Assembly (NCBI RefSeq): GCF_001411555.2
Contig: NC_049907.1
Span: 33,247,866-33,311,865 of the forward strand
From: Juglans regia
Lineage: Eukaryota > Streptophyta > Magnoliopsida > Fagales > Juglandaceae
DNA length: 64,000 bases
Direction of reading: 5' to 3'
In this document: in pieces, positions 39,869-50,286 of the stretch
Position numbering within the stretch: the first letter of the stretch is position 1
Layout of the letters: each line of letters begins with the position of its first letter
Position numbers and translations under genes: made by a program
Notes under the pieces: model-generated
The model's database searches: none
The model's input: only the letters and a program-made list of their open reading frames with translations
What the model was told of the DNA's origin: nothing

Positions 39869-42800
39869 TTATTGTATTGGCTTTAAACCCATCTCCTTTG
39901 ATGTCTTCCACATCAAATCCCTTGCAAGTCCTTTAGTTAATGGATCTGCCAAATTTTGACAAGATCTCACAAAATCAATTGTAATTACTCCATCTGTGAG
40001 TAATTGCCTTACATAGCTATGTCTTAATCCAATATGCCTAGACTTGCCATTATATATATGGCTATAGGCCCGCGACAGTGTAGCCTGACTGTCACAATGC
40101 AAAGATATTGGTGGCATTGGTTTTGGCCAAATAGAAATCTCTATTAATAAGTTTCTCAGCCACTCTGCCTCTTTGCTACAAGAAGCTAATGCTATAAACT
40201 CTGCTGCCATGGTAGAGTCAGTTATGCATGTCTGCTTCTTTGATCCCCAGGAGATTGCTCCTCCACCAAGGGTGAATATCCACCCACTGGTTGACTTGTG
40301 ATCATCATGCTCAGTTATCCAACTGGCATCTGAGTATCCTTCTACTACCGAAGAAAATCCGCTGTACTCAATACCATAATTTATGGTATTTTTCAAATAT
40401 TTGAAAATTCTTTGTACAGCTATCCAATGAATATGACTTGGGTTACTAGTGTACCTACTAAGTTTGCCTACTGCAAATGCAATATCAGGTCTAGTACATG
40501 TCATAGCATACATTAGACAACCAATAACTCTAGCATATTCAAGTTGATCCACTGCTCTCCCAGTATTAGGGTACAACTTAAAATTTGAATCAAAAGGTGT
40601 AGCCATGGGTTTGCAATCAAAGTAATTAAACTTTTTCAATATTTTCTCAATATAATGTGATTGGGTTAGAGTTATACCATTATCATTTCTTATAATTCTA
40701 ATACCCAAAATCACATTTGCAATACCCAAATCCTTCATATCGAAATTTGATGACAAAAATTTCTTAGTACTTTCAATGCTCATATTTTCAGTGCCAAAAA
40801 TCAACATGTCATCCACATATAAGCATATTATAACACCTTTATTCCCATTGAACTTGCTGTAGACACATTTATCAGATTCATGTATCCTAAAACCATTTTT
40901 CACTACAGCTTTATCAAACTTTTCGTGCCATTGTTTTGGTGCTTGTTTAAGTCCATAAAGTGACTTAACCAATTTACAAATTTTATGTTCTTGGCCAAGC
41001 ATGACAAACCCCTCGGGTTGTTCCATGTAAATTTCTTCTTCTAACTCACCATTCAAGAAGGCAGTCTTAACATCCATTTGATGGATTTCAAACTTGTAGA
41101 TGGCTGCTAAGGCAATCAAAGTTCTGATAGTAGCAATCCTAGCAACTGGTGCGTAGGTATCAAAATAATCTAACCCTGCCTTCTGGGTAAAACCCTTTGC
41201 TACTAGTCTTGCCTTAAACTTTTCAATTGTTCCATCTACTTTCAGTTTCCTTTTAAAAATCCATTTGCAACCAATAGGTGTCGAACCAGGGGGTAAATCT
41301 ACTAATTTCCAAGTATTATTACCCATGATTGAATCCATTTCATCATTAATAGCTTCTTTCCAAAAAGCTACATCCTGAGACTTCATAGCCTCTTCATACG
41401 TCATAGGATCATTCTCAACATTGTGTGTAATCATGATTTGGTTACAAGATGAATCTCTTGTACCATCTACCAAGTACACAACAAAATCTGGTCCAAATGA
41501 CTTTTCAGTTCTTACTCGTTTACTCCTTCTTGGTTCAAATGGTTCACCAGATTCACCATTATTTTCAAGTGATCTGTCTAATTCCACTATTTTATCATTA
41601 AAAAGTGGAATTTCACTGAATCTATTTTCAAAAAATTCAGCATCCCTGGATTCAATCACTGTATTGACATCAACAGAACCGTTAGGTTCCACAACTAGGA
41701 ATCTATAGCCAACACTGTGATGTGCATAACCTAAGAAAATGCACTCAATGGCTTTTTGTCCTAACTTCTTTATCTTAGGTTCAGGTAATCTAACTATGGC
41801 TCGACAACCCCAAACTTTAAAATGATTTAAGTTTGGTTTTCTTTTCTTCCATAATTCATATGGAGAAACTTTAGTTTTCTTGTGGGGTATTCTATTCAAA
41901 ATATAGCATGCTGTCAGCATAGCTTCTCCCCAAAAACTTTTGTTTAAACCAGAATTAGTAAGCATGGCATTAACCATTTCTACTAAAGTTCTGTTTTTCC
42001 TTTCTGCCACTCCATTTTGTTGTGGAGTGTAAGCCATAGTAGTTTCATGAATAATGCCTACAGATTCACAATAAGCAGGAAAGTGATATTCACCTCCTCT
42101 ATCGGATCTAAGACATTTTATCTTGACATCACATTGATTTTCTGCTTCATTTTTATATGCCTTAAAATTATCCAAAACTTGGTCTTTTGAATGCATCAAA
42201 TAAACATAGCAATATCTAGAGAAATCATCTATAAAAGTCACAAAATATTTTTTACCTCCTCTAGTAGGCGTGCTATGCATGTCACATACATCACTGTGTA
42301 TTAATTGCAATAAAGATGAAGTTCTTTCTACTTTAGAAAAATATTTTCTTGTAATTTTTGTTTGCATGCATATTCTACATTTATCTATCATATCTTTAGC
42401 ATATTTAGGAATTAAACTTAAATTAACCATGTCATCAAGCTTTCTAGCATGAATATGTCCTAAACGACAATGCCATAAAGAATATGAATCAAGCATATAA
42501 ACAGAAACATTCACTTTATTATTAATATTGAGTTTGAACATGCCTTCACTCAGATATCCCTTCCCCACAAAATTACCCCCTTTGGTCAGAACAAATTTAT
42601 CTGACTCAAAGATTAATTTAAACCCATACTTATTCAGAAGACTACCAGATACAAGATTTTTCCTAACTTCTGGTACATGATATACATCCCTGAGAGTAAG
42701 CACTTTTCCAGATGTGAACTCCAAATCTATTGTGCCTTTGCCTTTAACTGTAGCAGTGGATGAATTTCCCATGTAGATAACGCATCCATCTTCTTCCGAC

Positions 42801-43780
42801 TCATACTTTTTAAACAAACTCTTGTCTTTGCAAACATGTCTTGTTGCTCCTGAGTCAATCCACCAAGAGTTGTCTCCTTCGAGAATATTGACCTCAGAAA
42901 TCATGGCCATAAAATTCTCTTTGGAGTCAGAGTTTTGTTGTTTCTTTTTAAGGAAACGACAATCTCTTTTGTAATGGCCTGGCTTTCCACAATGAAAGCA
43001 ATTTACACTCAGTTTCTTCTGATTCTTGCCTTGGAAGTAACTTTGTTTTCTTCCAAAGTCATTCTTTCTCTTCCGGTTTTCATATCCAGATTTCTTGGGT
43101 TGTCCAATTTTGTGAGTCTTCCCTTCCTCTACCATATGCATATTGGAGGTCAAAGAGTCACGCTCTTCTTTACCATCTCTGAGCCTTATTTCCTCTTCTA
43201 TACGAAGATGTTGGCTTAGATCTTCCAGAGACATTTCCTCCTTTCTATGCTTTAGACTTCTTTTATAGTCTTTCCATGATGGAGGAAGTTTATCGATAAT
43301 GGATGAAACCGATATAGAATCATCCATCTTCATATTGTGTTGAGTGAATTGATCAAGAATATGCATAATTTCATTGAATTGTTCAACAATAGGCCTAGAG
43401 TCTACCATTTTATAACTGAAAAATTTGGTAGCCAGAAATTTCTTACTTGTCGCATCTTCTAAGAGATACTTAGCCTCAAGTGCGTCCCAAAGATCCTTGG
43501 CGGTTGCTTTGTTCTGGTACGCGTCGAACAATGTGTCAGACATTGCATTGCAGATGTGACCCTTGCAGATGTAGTCGTCTTGTTCCCACTTGACTCTTGC
43601 CCGACTTTGAGCAATTGTCTCGTCTTCATTTGCAGATGGCCTAGGAGTGGTTAGAACATACACCACTTTTAGACTGGCCAGGAGAAAGTGCATCTTCTTT
43701 TGCCAGCGTCGAAAATTGGCTCCATCAAAACGTTCAAGTTTGACAAAGTCCGCAGCAAACTCTCTCAAACTATGTGCCAT
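39869..43780 (-). CDS. Ty1/copia gag-pol polyprotein, left unit (1303 aa, intact)
   Basis: Single open frame from ATG to stop. Domains in order: copia-type gag (residues 1-250); zinc knuckle CFHCGKPGHYKRDC (261-274); protease active site DSG at 309-311; integrase zinc region with His437/His442 and Cys468/Cys471, then catalytic Asp497, Asp560 and Glu593 (GVAERKN); reverse transcriptase (about 820-1065) with YVDD at 988-991; RNase H (about 1145-1290) with Asp1151, Glu1194 and Asp1230, ending after ADPLTKGL. The protease-integrase-RT-RNase H order defines Ty1/copia. It makes the particle and enzymes for retrotransposition. The start codon is only 25 bases from the 5' LTR edge. It differs from the right unit at seven residues; all catalytic residues are shared. 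Confidence 0.95.
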   Translation of the reverse strand: MAHSLREFAADFVKLERFDGANFRRWQKKMHFLLASLKVVYVLTTPRPSANEDETIAQSRARVKWEQDDYICKGHICNAMSDTLFDAYQNKATAKDLWDALEAKYLLEDATSKKFLATKFFSYKMVDSRPIVEQFNEIMHILDQFTQHNMKMDDSISVSSIIDKLPPSWKDYKRSLKHRKEEMSLEDLSQHLRIEEEIRLRDGKEERDSLTSNMHMVEEGKTHKIGQPKKSGYENRKRKNDFGRKQSYFQGKNQKKLSVNCFHCGKPGHYKRDCRFLKKKQQNSDSKENFMAMISEVNILEGDNSWWIDSGATRHVCKDKSLFKKYESEEDGCVIYMGNSSTATVKGKGTIDLEFTSGKVLTLRDVYHVPEVRKNLVSGSLLNKYGFKLIFESDKFVLTKGGNFVGKGYLSEGMFKLNINNKVNVSVYMLDSYSLWHCRLGHIHARKLDDMVNLSLIPKYAKDMIDKCRICMQTKITRKYFSKVERTSSLLQLIHSDVCDMHSTPTRGGKKYFVTFIDDFSRYCYVYLMHSKDQVLDNFKAYKNEAENQCDVKIKCLRSDRGGEYHFPAYCESVGIIHETTMAYTPQQNGVAERKNRTLVEMVNAMLTNSGLNKSFWGEAMLTACYILNRIPHKKTKVSPYELWKKRKPNLNHFKVWGCRAIVRLPEPKIKKLGQKAIECIFLGYAHHSVGYRFLVVEPNGSVDVNTVIESRDAEFFENRFSEIPLFNDKIVELDRSLENNGESGEPFEPRRSKRVRTEKSFGPDFVVYLVDGTRDSSCNQIMITHNVENDPMTYEEAMKSQDVAFWKEAINDEMDSIMGNNTWKLVDLPPGSTPIGCKWIFKRKLKVDGTIEKFKARLVAKGFTQKAGLDYFDTYAPVARIATIRTLIALAAIYKFEIHQMDVKTAFLNGELEEEIYMEQPEGFVMLGQEHKICKLVKSLYGLKQAPKQWHEKFDKAVVKNGFRIHESDKCVYSKFNGNKGVIICLYVDDMLIFGTENMSIESTKKFLSSNFDMKDLGIANVILGIRIIRNDNGITLTQSHYIEKILKKFNYFDCKPMATPFDSNFKLYPNTGRAVDQLEYARVIGCLMYAMTCTRPDIAFAVGKLSRYTSNPSHIHWIAVQRIFKYLKNTINYGIEYSGFSSVVEGYSDASWITEHDDHKSTSGWIFTLGGGAISWGSKKQTCITDSTMAAEFIALASCSKEAEWLRNLLIEISIWPKPMPPISLHCDSQATLSRAYSHIYNGKSRHIGLRHSYVRQLLTDGVITIDFVRSCQNLADPLTKGLARDLMWKTSKEMGLKPIQ

Positions 43781-43789
43781 TAGTAATGC

Positions 43790-43803
43790 AATATTGTCTT
43801 AAG
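43790..43803 (-). other. Self-complementary stretch at the primer-site position (left unit)
   Basis: Two bases inside the LTR edge, where a primer binding site belongs, the minus strand reads CTTAAGACAATATT. This is exactly complementary to AATATTGTCTTAAG in the LTR (43882-43895, minus strand). No initiator-Met tRNA match (TGGTATCAGAGC type) is present in the 25 bases between LTR and ATG. Confidence 0.6.
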
Positions 43804-43805
43804 AT

Positions 43806-44750
43806 TGTTGGAGCAAAGGGGCTGCAAAACAGACAATAGTGAGAGAAAGTTTGCTTCAAGGCGCGTTACAATGTCGCTTTCCTTAAGACAATATTCGCCC
43901 CCACCAATAACGGTATGCACACGGGTTACAAGCAAATTTGCCTCAAAGATACAATGAAGCCCAGAACAAGTCTGTTTGTCTAACTGCGTTATGCACACAC
44001 GAAATTAGACCCCGAATACCCTCAAATTTTGCTATTCAACCAAGAAATTAGAAATCTGTTCTCTCGAGAACAAACAGATTCTAACAAGTTCTAATAATAT
44101 GAAGAAGTGAAGAACTTGGGAGAGAGAGAATTCGAAATTATATTCTGTCCTTTTTAAAATGGCTGGCCAATGGGTCTATTTATAGATAACCAAAGGTTGT
44201 GAACGAAAAGTTATAACTCTTCGTATTTCTGAAAACTGTTCAAAACAAGTACATATATTATGCCTGCTGCCAAATGACACAACGGTTGGACTCAGTCCAA
44301 TGGTCGCCTGGCTTCCGTTTCAACTGGTTGGCACCAGTTCGAATCACCGTGTGCGCGCTTGGGAAATTAAATTTGTTTTTATCTAAGCATCGCAACGCCT
44401 TGCGCAAGGAGCCCCTCCTGATGCGTTGCTACGCCTCGCATGCGTCGCGCCCTTGAGCGTGCTTCACGCCTTGGAGCTCTAGCCGCATAGCCATCTTCAT
44501 AAATCATTTAAAAATGATTCTTGCCATGGGGATGACTCGAACTCTAGTCCTTTGGTTAAACCAGATCCATAATTACCACTCAACCAACGGGTGGCTTGTG
44601 TTGCTTGAAGAGATGCAAAGTTTTATAACTCTCACAAACATTCCACATCTTCTCTCTTTCCAAAGTAACTTACAACTTCCAAAATCAACCCAAAAATATT
44701 ATTAATAATAAATATTATATATATATATTATTTTGAAAATATTTCCAACA
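43806..44750 (-). repeat. Copia LTR 2 (shared middle LTR)
   Basis: 945 bp, same sequence as LTR 1 and LTR 3 as far as can be compared by eye. It serves as 5' LTR of the left unit and 3' LTR of the right unit. TATA box on the minus strand at 44176-44184. Confidence 0.92.
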
Positions 44751-44762
44751 ATCCCCCACCAT
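44751..44762 (-). promoter_or_regulatory. Polypurine tract of the right copia unit
   Basis: Minus-strand AATGGTGGGGGAT directly before the middle LTR, identical to the left unit. Confidence 0.8.
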
Positions 44763-45321
44763 TTTCAAAATACATCTTGATTAGAATAGGAAAACTTATA
44801 CATAAATGAAGGTGTCTTTTGGACTTGAACCTTCACATAGTGAAAATACATCAAAGCTAACCAGAATGGCATAGTAGACAATGCTTTGAACTAGCGATTC
44901 TATACGATTAGCCGGATATATCTCACATATAAATTTTCTTCTCTTTGGGTAGTTCATAAAAGCCGACACGTGGATTGGCCTTGTGTCTATATCCTGGTTT
45001 CATGAGCGCTCTAGTGACAAAGCCTTAATTCGCATAGGAGGCGGCACCACCCCCGACACTCATATAGGTAGACTTATCAAAAGTGTCCTGTAACTAAACA
45101 CTTTAACATAACCATGTTATAAGTCTATTAAGAGCTTATTGCTCAACCTCTCCTTTTCATTACAGTACCAAGCACTTCAAACTTTGGGATGATTAAATTA
45201 GTTTTAAAACTAATTTAAATATTACAGTGCTTGCAAATCACGAACATATAATGTACTTTGCTCATTGAACTCAAGTCTTGATATGTTCAAGAGTTGAGTC
45301 GAGTTTCCATTATTGGTGATT
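44763..45321 (-). other. 3' untranslated internal region of the right copia unit
   Basis: Same length as 39310-39868 with no difference seen; non-coding. Confidence 0.7.
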
Positions 45322-48300
45322 TTATTGTATTGGCTTTAAACCCATCTCCTTTGATGTCTTCCACATCAAATCCCTTGCAAGTCCTTTAGTTAATGGATCT
45401 GCCAAATTTTGACAAGATCTCACAAAATCAATTGTAATTACTCCATCTGTGAGTAATTGCCTTACATAGCTATGTCTTAATCCAATATGCCTAGACTTGC
45501 CATTATATATATGGCTATAGGCCCGCGACAGTGTAGCCTGACTGTCACAATGCAAAGATATTGGTGGCATTGGTTTTGGCCAAATAGAAATCTCTATTAA
45601 TAAGTTTCTCAGCCACTCTGCCTCTTTGCTACAAGAAGCTAATGCTATAAACTCTGCTGCCATGGTAGAGTCAGTTATGCATGTCTGCTTCTTTGATCCC
45701 CAGGAGATTGCTCCTCCACCAAGGGTGAATATCCACCCACTGGTTGACTTGTGATCATCATGCTCAGTTATCCAACTGGCATCTGAGTATCCTTCTACTA
45801 CCGAAGAAAATCCGCTGTACTCAATACCATAATTTATGGTATTTTTCAAATATTTGAAAATTCTTTGTACAGCTATCCAATGAATATGACTTGGGTTACT
45901 AGTGTACCTACTAAGTTTGCCTACTGCAAATGCAATATCAGGTCTAGTACATGTCATAGCATACATTAGACAACCAATAACTCTAGCATATTCAAGTTGA
46001 TCCACTGCTCTCCCAGTATTAGGGTACAACTTAAAATTTGAATCAAAAGGTGTAGCCATGGGTTTGCAATCAAAGTAATTAAACTTTTTCAATATTTTCT
46101 CAATATAATGTGATTGGGTTAGAGTTATACCATTATCATTTCTTATAATTCTAATACCCAAAATCACATTTGCAATACCCAAATCCTTCATATCGAAATT
46201 TGATGACAAAAATTTCTTAGTACTTTCAATGCTCATATTTTCAGTGCCAAAAATCAACATGTCATCCACATATAAGCATATTATAACACCTTTATTCCCA
46301 TTGAACTTGCTGTAGACACATTTATCAGATTCATGTATCCTAAAACCATTTTTCACTACAGCTTTATCAAACTTTTCGTGCCATTGTTTTGGTGCTTGTT
46401 TAAGTCCATAAAGTGACTTAACCAATTTACAAACTTTATGTTCTTGGCCAAGCATGACAAACCCCTCGGGTTGTTCCATGTAAATTTCTTCTTCTAACTC
46501 ACCATTCAAGAAGGCAGTCTTAACATCCATTTGATGGATTTCAAACTTGTAGATGGCTGCTAAGGCAATCAAAGTTCTGATAGTAGCAATCCTAGCAACT
46601 GGTGCGTAGGTATCAAAATAATCTAACCCTGCCTTCTGGGTAAAACCCTTTGCTACTAGTCTTGCCTTAAACTTTTCAATTGTTCCATCTACTTTCAGTT
46701 TCCTTTTAAAAATCCATTTGCAACCAATAGGTGTCGAACCAGGGGGTAAATCTACTAATTTCCAAGTATTATTACCCATGATTGAATCCATTTCATCATT
46801 AATAGCTTCTTTCCAAAAAGCTACATCCTGAGACTTCATAGCCTCTTCATACGTCATAGGATCATTCTCAACATTGTGTGTAATCATGATTTGGTTACAA
46901 GATGAATCTCTTGTACCATCTACCAAGTACACAACAAAATCTGGTCCAAATGACTTTTCAGTTCTTACTCGTTTACTCCTTCTTGGTTCAAATGGTTCAC
47001 CAGATTCACCATTATTTTCAAGTGATCTGTCTAATTCCACTATTTTATCATTAAAAAGTGGAATTTCACTGAATCTATTTTCAAAAAATTCAGCATCCCT
47101 GGATTCAATCACTGTATTGACATCAACAGAACCGTTAGGTTCCACAACTAGGAATCTATAGCCAACACTGTGATGTGCATAACCTAAGAAAATGCACTCA
47201 ATGGCTTTTTGTCCTAACTTCTTTATCTTAGGTTCAGGTAATCTAACTATGGCTCGACAACCCCAAACTTTAAAATGATTTAAGTTTGGTTTTCTTTTCT
47301 TCCATAATTCATATGGAGAAACTTTAGTTTTCTTGTGGGGTATTCTATTCAAAATATAGCATGCTGTTAGCATAGCTTCTCCCCAAAAACTTTTGTTTAA
47401 ACCAGAATTAGTAAGCATGGCATTAACCATTTCTACTAAAGTTCTGTTTTTCCTTTCTGCCACTCCATTTTGTTGTGGAGTGTAAGCCATAGTAGTTTCA
47501 TGAATAATGCCTACAGATTCACAATAAGCAGGAAAGTGATATTCACCTCCTCTATCGGATCTAAGACATTTTATCTTGACATCACATTGATTTTCTGCTT
47601 CATTTTTATATGCTTTAAAATTATCCAAAACTTGGTCTTTTGAATGCATCAAATAAACATAGCAATATCTAGAGAAATCGTCTATAAAAGTCACAAAATA
47701 TTTTTTACCTCCTCTAGTAGGCGTGCTATGCATGTCACATACATCACTGTGTATTAATTGCAATAAAAATGAAGTTCTTTCTACTTTAGAAAAAGATTTT
47801 CTTGTAATTTTTGTTTGCATGCATATTCTACATTTATCTATCATATCTTTAGCATATTTAGGAATTAAACTTAAATTAACCATGTCATCAAGCTTTCTAG
47901 CATGAACATGTCCTAAACGACAATGCCATAAAGAATATGAATCAATCATATAAGCAGAAACATTCACTTTATTATTAATATTGAGTTTGAACATGCCTTC
48001 ACTCAGATATCCCTTCCCCACAAAATTACCCCCTTTGGTCAGAACAAATTTATCTGACTCAAAGATTAATTTAAACCCATACTTATTCAGAAGACTACCA
48101 GATACAAGATTTTTCCTAACTTCTGGTACATGATATACATCCCTGAGAGTAAGCACTTTTCCAGAGGTGAACTCCAAATCTATTGTGCCTTTGCCTTTAA
48201 CTGTAGCAGTGGATGAATTTCCCATGTAGATAACACATCCATCTTCTTCCGACTCATACTTTTTAAACAAACTCTTGTCTTTGCAAACATGTCTTGTTGC

Positions 48301-49233
48301 TCCTGAGTCAATCCACCAAGAGTTGTCTCCTTCAAGAATATTGACCTCAGAAATCATGGCCATAAAATTCTCTTTGGAGTCAGAGTTTTGTTGTTTCTTT
48401 TTAAGGAAACGACAATCTCTTTTGTAATGGCCTGGCTTTCCACAATGAAAGCAATTTACACTCAGTTTCTTCTGATTCTTGCCTTGGAAGTAACTTTGTT
48501 TTCTTCCAAAGTCATTCTTTCTCTTCCGGTTTTCATATCCAGATTTATTGGGTTGTCCAATTTTGTGAGTCTTCCCTTCCTCTACCATATGCATATTGGA
48601 GGTCAAAGAGTCACGCTCTTCTTTACCATCTCTGAGCCTTATTTCCTCTTCTATACGAAGATGTTGGCTTAGATCTTCCAAAGACATTTCCTCCTTTCTA
48701 TGCTTTAGACTTCTTTTGTAGTCTTTCCATGATGGAGGAAGTTTATCGATAATGGATGAAACCGATATAGAATCATCCATCTTCATATTGTGTTGAGTGA
48801 ATTGATCAAGAATATGCATAATTTCATTGAATTGTTCAACAATAGGCCTAGAGTCTACCATTTTATAACTGAAAAATTTGGTAGCCAGAAATTTCTTACT
48901 TGTAGCATCTTCTAAGAGATACTTAGCCTCAAGTGCGTCCCAAAGATCCTTGGCGGTTGCTTTGTTCTGGTACGCGTCGAACAATGTGTCAGACATTGCA
49001 TTGCAGATGTGACCCTTGCAGATGTAGTCGTCTTGTTCCCACTTGACTCTTGCCCGACTTTGAGCAATTGTCTCGTCTTCATTTGCAGATGGCCTAGGAG
49101 TGGTTAGAACATACACCACTTTTAGACTGGCCAGGAGAAAGTGCATCTTCTTTTGCCAGCGTCGAAAATTGGCTCCATCAAAACGTTCAAGTTTGACAAA
49201 GTCCGCAGCAAACTCTCTCAAACTATGTGCCAT
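45322..49233 (-). CDS. Ty1/copia gag-pol polyprotein, right unit (1303 aa, intact)
   Basis: Same length and domain order as the left unit: zinc knuckle 261-274, protease DSG 309-311, integrase Asp497/Asp560/Glu593, RT YVDD 988-991 and RNase H Asp1151/Glu1194/Asp1230. Relative to the left unit it reads Asn229, Ala427, Ile430, Val443, Ser480, Phe489 and Val934. Six of the seven changes lie in the first 490 residues and none touches a catalytic residue. Both proteins therefore look functional by sequence. The LTR to its right (49259-50203) would drive its transcription. Confidence 0.95.
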   Translation of the reverse strand: MAHSLREFAADFVKLERFDGANFRRWQKKMHFLLASLKVVYVLTTPRPSANEDETIAQSRARVKWEQDDYICKGHICNAMSDTLFDAYQNKATAKDLWDALEAKYLLEDATSKKFLATKFFSYKMVDSRPIVEQFNEIMHILDQFTQHNMKMDDSISVSSIIDKLPPSWKDYKRSLKHRKEEMSLEDLSQHLRIEEEIRLRDGKEERDSLTSNMHMVEEGKTHKIGQPNKSGYENRKRKNDFGRKQSYFQGKNQKKLSVNCFHCGKPGHYKRDCRFLKKKQQNSDSKENFMAMISEVNILEGDNSWWIDSGATRHVCKDKSLFKKYESEEDGCVIYMGNSSTATVKGKGTIDLEFTSGKVLTLRDVYHVPEVRKNLVSGSLLNKYGFKLIFESDKFVLTKGGNFVGKGYLSEGMFKLNINNKVNVSAYMIDSYSLWHCRLGHVHARKLDDMVNLSLIPKYAKDMIDKCRICMQTKITRKSFSKVERTSFLLQLIHSDVCDMHSTPTRGGKKYFVTFIDDFSRYCYVYLMHSKDQVLDNFKAYKNEAENQCDVKIKCLRSDRGGEYHFPAYCESVGIIHETTMAYTPQQNGVAERKNRTLVEMVNAMLTNSGLNKSFWGEAMLTACYILNRIPHKKTKVSPYELWKKRKPNLNHFKVWGCRAIVRLPEPKIKKLGQKAIECIFLGYAHHSVGYRFLVVEPNGSVDVNTVIESRDAEFFENRFSEIPLFNDKIVELDRSLENNGESGEPFEPRRSKRVRTEKSFGPDFVVYLVDGTRDSSCNQIMITHNVENDPMTYEEAMKSQDVAFWKEAINDEMDSIMGNNTWKLVDLPPGSTPIGCKWIFKRKLKVDGTIEKFKARLVAKGFTQKAGLDYFDTYAPVARIATIRTLIALAAIYKFEIHQMDVKTAFLNGELEEEIYMEQPEGFVMLGQEHKVCKLVKSLYGLKQAPKQWHEKFDKAVVKNGFRIHESDKCVYSKFNGNKGVIICLYVDDMLIFGTENMSIESTKKFLSSNFDMKDLGIANVILGIRIIRNDNGITLTQSHYIEKILKKFNYFDCKPMATPFDSNFKLYPNTGRAVDQLEYARVIGCLMYAMTCTRPDIAFAVGKLSRYTSNPSHIHWIAVQRIFKYLKNTINYGIEYSGFSSVVEGYSDASWITEHDDHKSTSGWIFTLGGGAISWGSKKQTCITDSTMAAEFIALASCSKEAEWLRNLLIEISIWPKPMPPISLHCDSQATLSRAYSHIYNGKSRHIGLRHSYVRQLLTDGVITIDFVRSCQNLADPLTKGLARDLMWKTSKEMGLKPIQ

Positions 49234-49242
49234 TAGTAATGC

Positions 49243-49256
49243 AATATTGTCTTAAG
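49243..49256 (-). other. Self-complementary stretch at the primer-site position (right unit)
   Basis: Same arrangement as in the left unit: CTTAAGACAATATT next to the 5' LTR, complementary to 49335-49348 within the LTR. Conserved without change in both units. Confidence 0.6.
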
Positions 49257-49258
49257 AT

Positions 49259-50203
49259 TGTTGGAGCAAAGGGGCTGCAAAACAGACAATAGTGAGAGAA
49301 AGTTTGCTTCAAGGCGCGTTACAATGTCGCTTTCCTTAAGACAATATTCGCCCCCACCAATAACGGTATGCACACGGGTTACAAGCAAATTTGCCTCAAA
49401 GATACAATGAAGCCCAGAACAAGTCTGTTTGTCTAACTGCGTTATGCACACACGAAATTAGACCCCGAATACCCTCAAATTTTGCTATTCAACCAAGAAA
49501 TTAGAAATCTGTTCTCTCGAGAACAAACAGATTCTAACAAGTTCTAATAATATGAAGAAGTGAAGAACTTGGGAGAGAGAGAATTCGAAATTATATTCTG
49601 TCCTTTTTAAAATGGCTGGCCAATGGGTCTATTTATAGATAACCAAAGGTTGTGAACGAAAAGTTATAACTCTTCGTATTTCTGAAAACTGTTCAAAACA
49701 AGTACATATATTATGCCTGCTGCCAAATGACACAACGGTTGGACTCAGTCCAATGGTCGCCTGGCTTCCGTTTCAACTGGTTGGCACCAGTTCGAATCAC
49801 CGTGTGCGCGCTTGGGAAATTAAATTTGTTTTTATCTAAGCATCGCAACGCCTTGCGCAAGGAGCCCCTCCTGATGCGTTGCTACGCCTCGCATGCGTCG
49901 CGCCCTTGAGCGTGCTTCACGCCTTGGAGCTCTAGCCGCATAGCCATCTTCATAAATCATTTAAAAATGATTCTTGCCATGGGGATGACTCGAACTCTAG
50001 TCCTTTGGTTAAACCAGATCCATAATTACCACTCAACCAACGGGTGGCTTGTGTTGCTTGAAGAGATGCAAAGTTTTATAACTCTCACAAACATTCCACA
50101 TCTTCTCTCTTTCCAAAGTAACTTACAACTTCCAAAATCAACCCAAAAATATTATTAATAATAAATATTATATATATATATTATTTTGAAAATATTTCCA
50201 ACA
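49259..50203 (-). repeat. Copia LTR 3 (5' LTR of the right unit)
   Basis: 945 bp with TATA box at 49629-49637 (minus strand). Its right edge is followed by the duplicated target CTCTA (50204-50208) and the rest of the PR-10 leader. Confidence 0.92.
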
Positions 50204-50208
50204 CTCTA
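50204..50208. repeat. Target site duplication of the copia dimer (right)
   Basis: CTCTA, matching 38348-38352. Confidence 0.85.
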
Positions 50209-50286
50209 TACTCATAATTAAAACCCGTCTTCGTTAAGAGTACTCCAGGCCTTCCTACTTTCAATTCTCTTGCTAGAGAGGATATC

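Larger units (their letters stand above)
38353..50203 (-). mobile_element. Tandem Ty1/copia retrotransposon (LTR-int-LTR-int-LTR)
   Basis: An 11,851-bp structure of three 945-bp LTRs (38353, 43806, 49259) and two 4508-bp internal regions, all on the minus strand. Only one pair of target duplications (CTCTA) exists, at the outer edges, so the dimer either inserted as one unit or formed in place by recombination through the LTRs. Both gag-pol frames are open. I see no difference among the three LTRs, which implies a recent origin. The internal regions differ at about 16 positions. Confidence 0.93.

Noticed and set aside
41421..43219. Plus-strand frames inside the copia polyprotein (also 46874-48672)
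   Set aside because: Antisense shadows of the 1303-aa gag-pol frame.
43780..43998. 72-codon frame in the copia leader ending TAATG over the gag start (also 49233-49451)
   Set aside because: It looked like an upstream ORF coupled to gag, but its first codon is GTG and it has no internal ATG, so it is unlikely to be translated in a plant.
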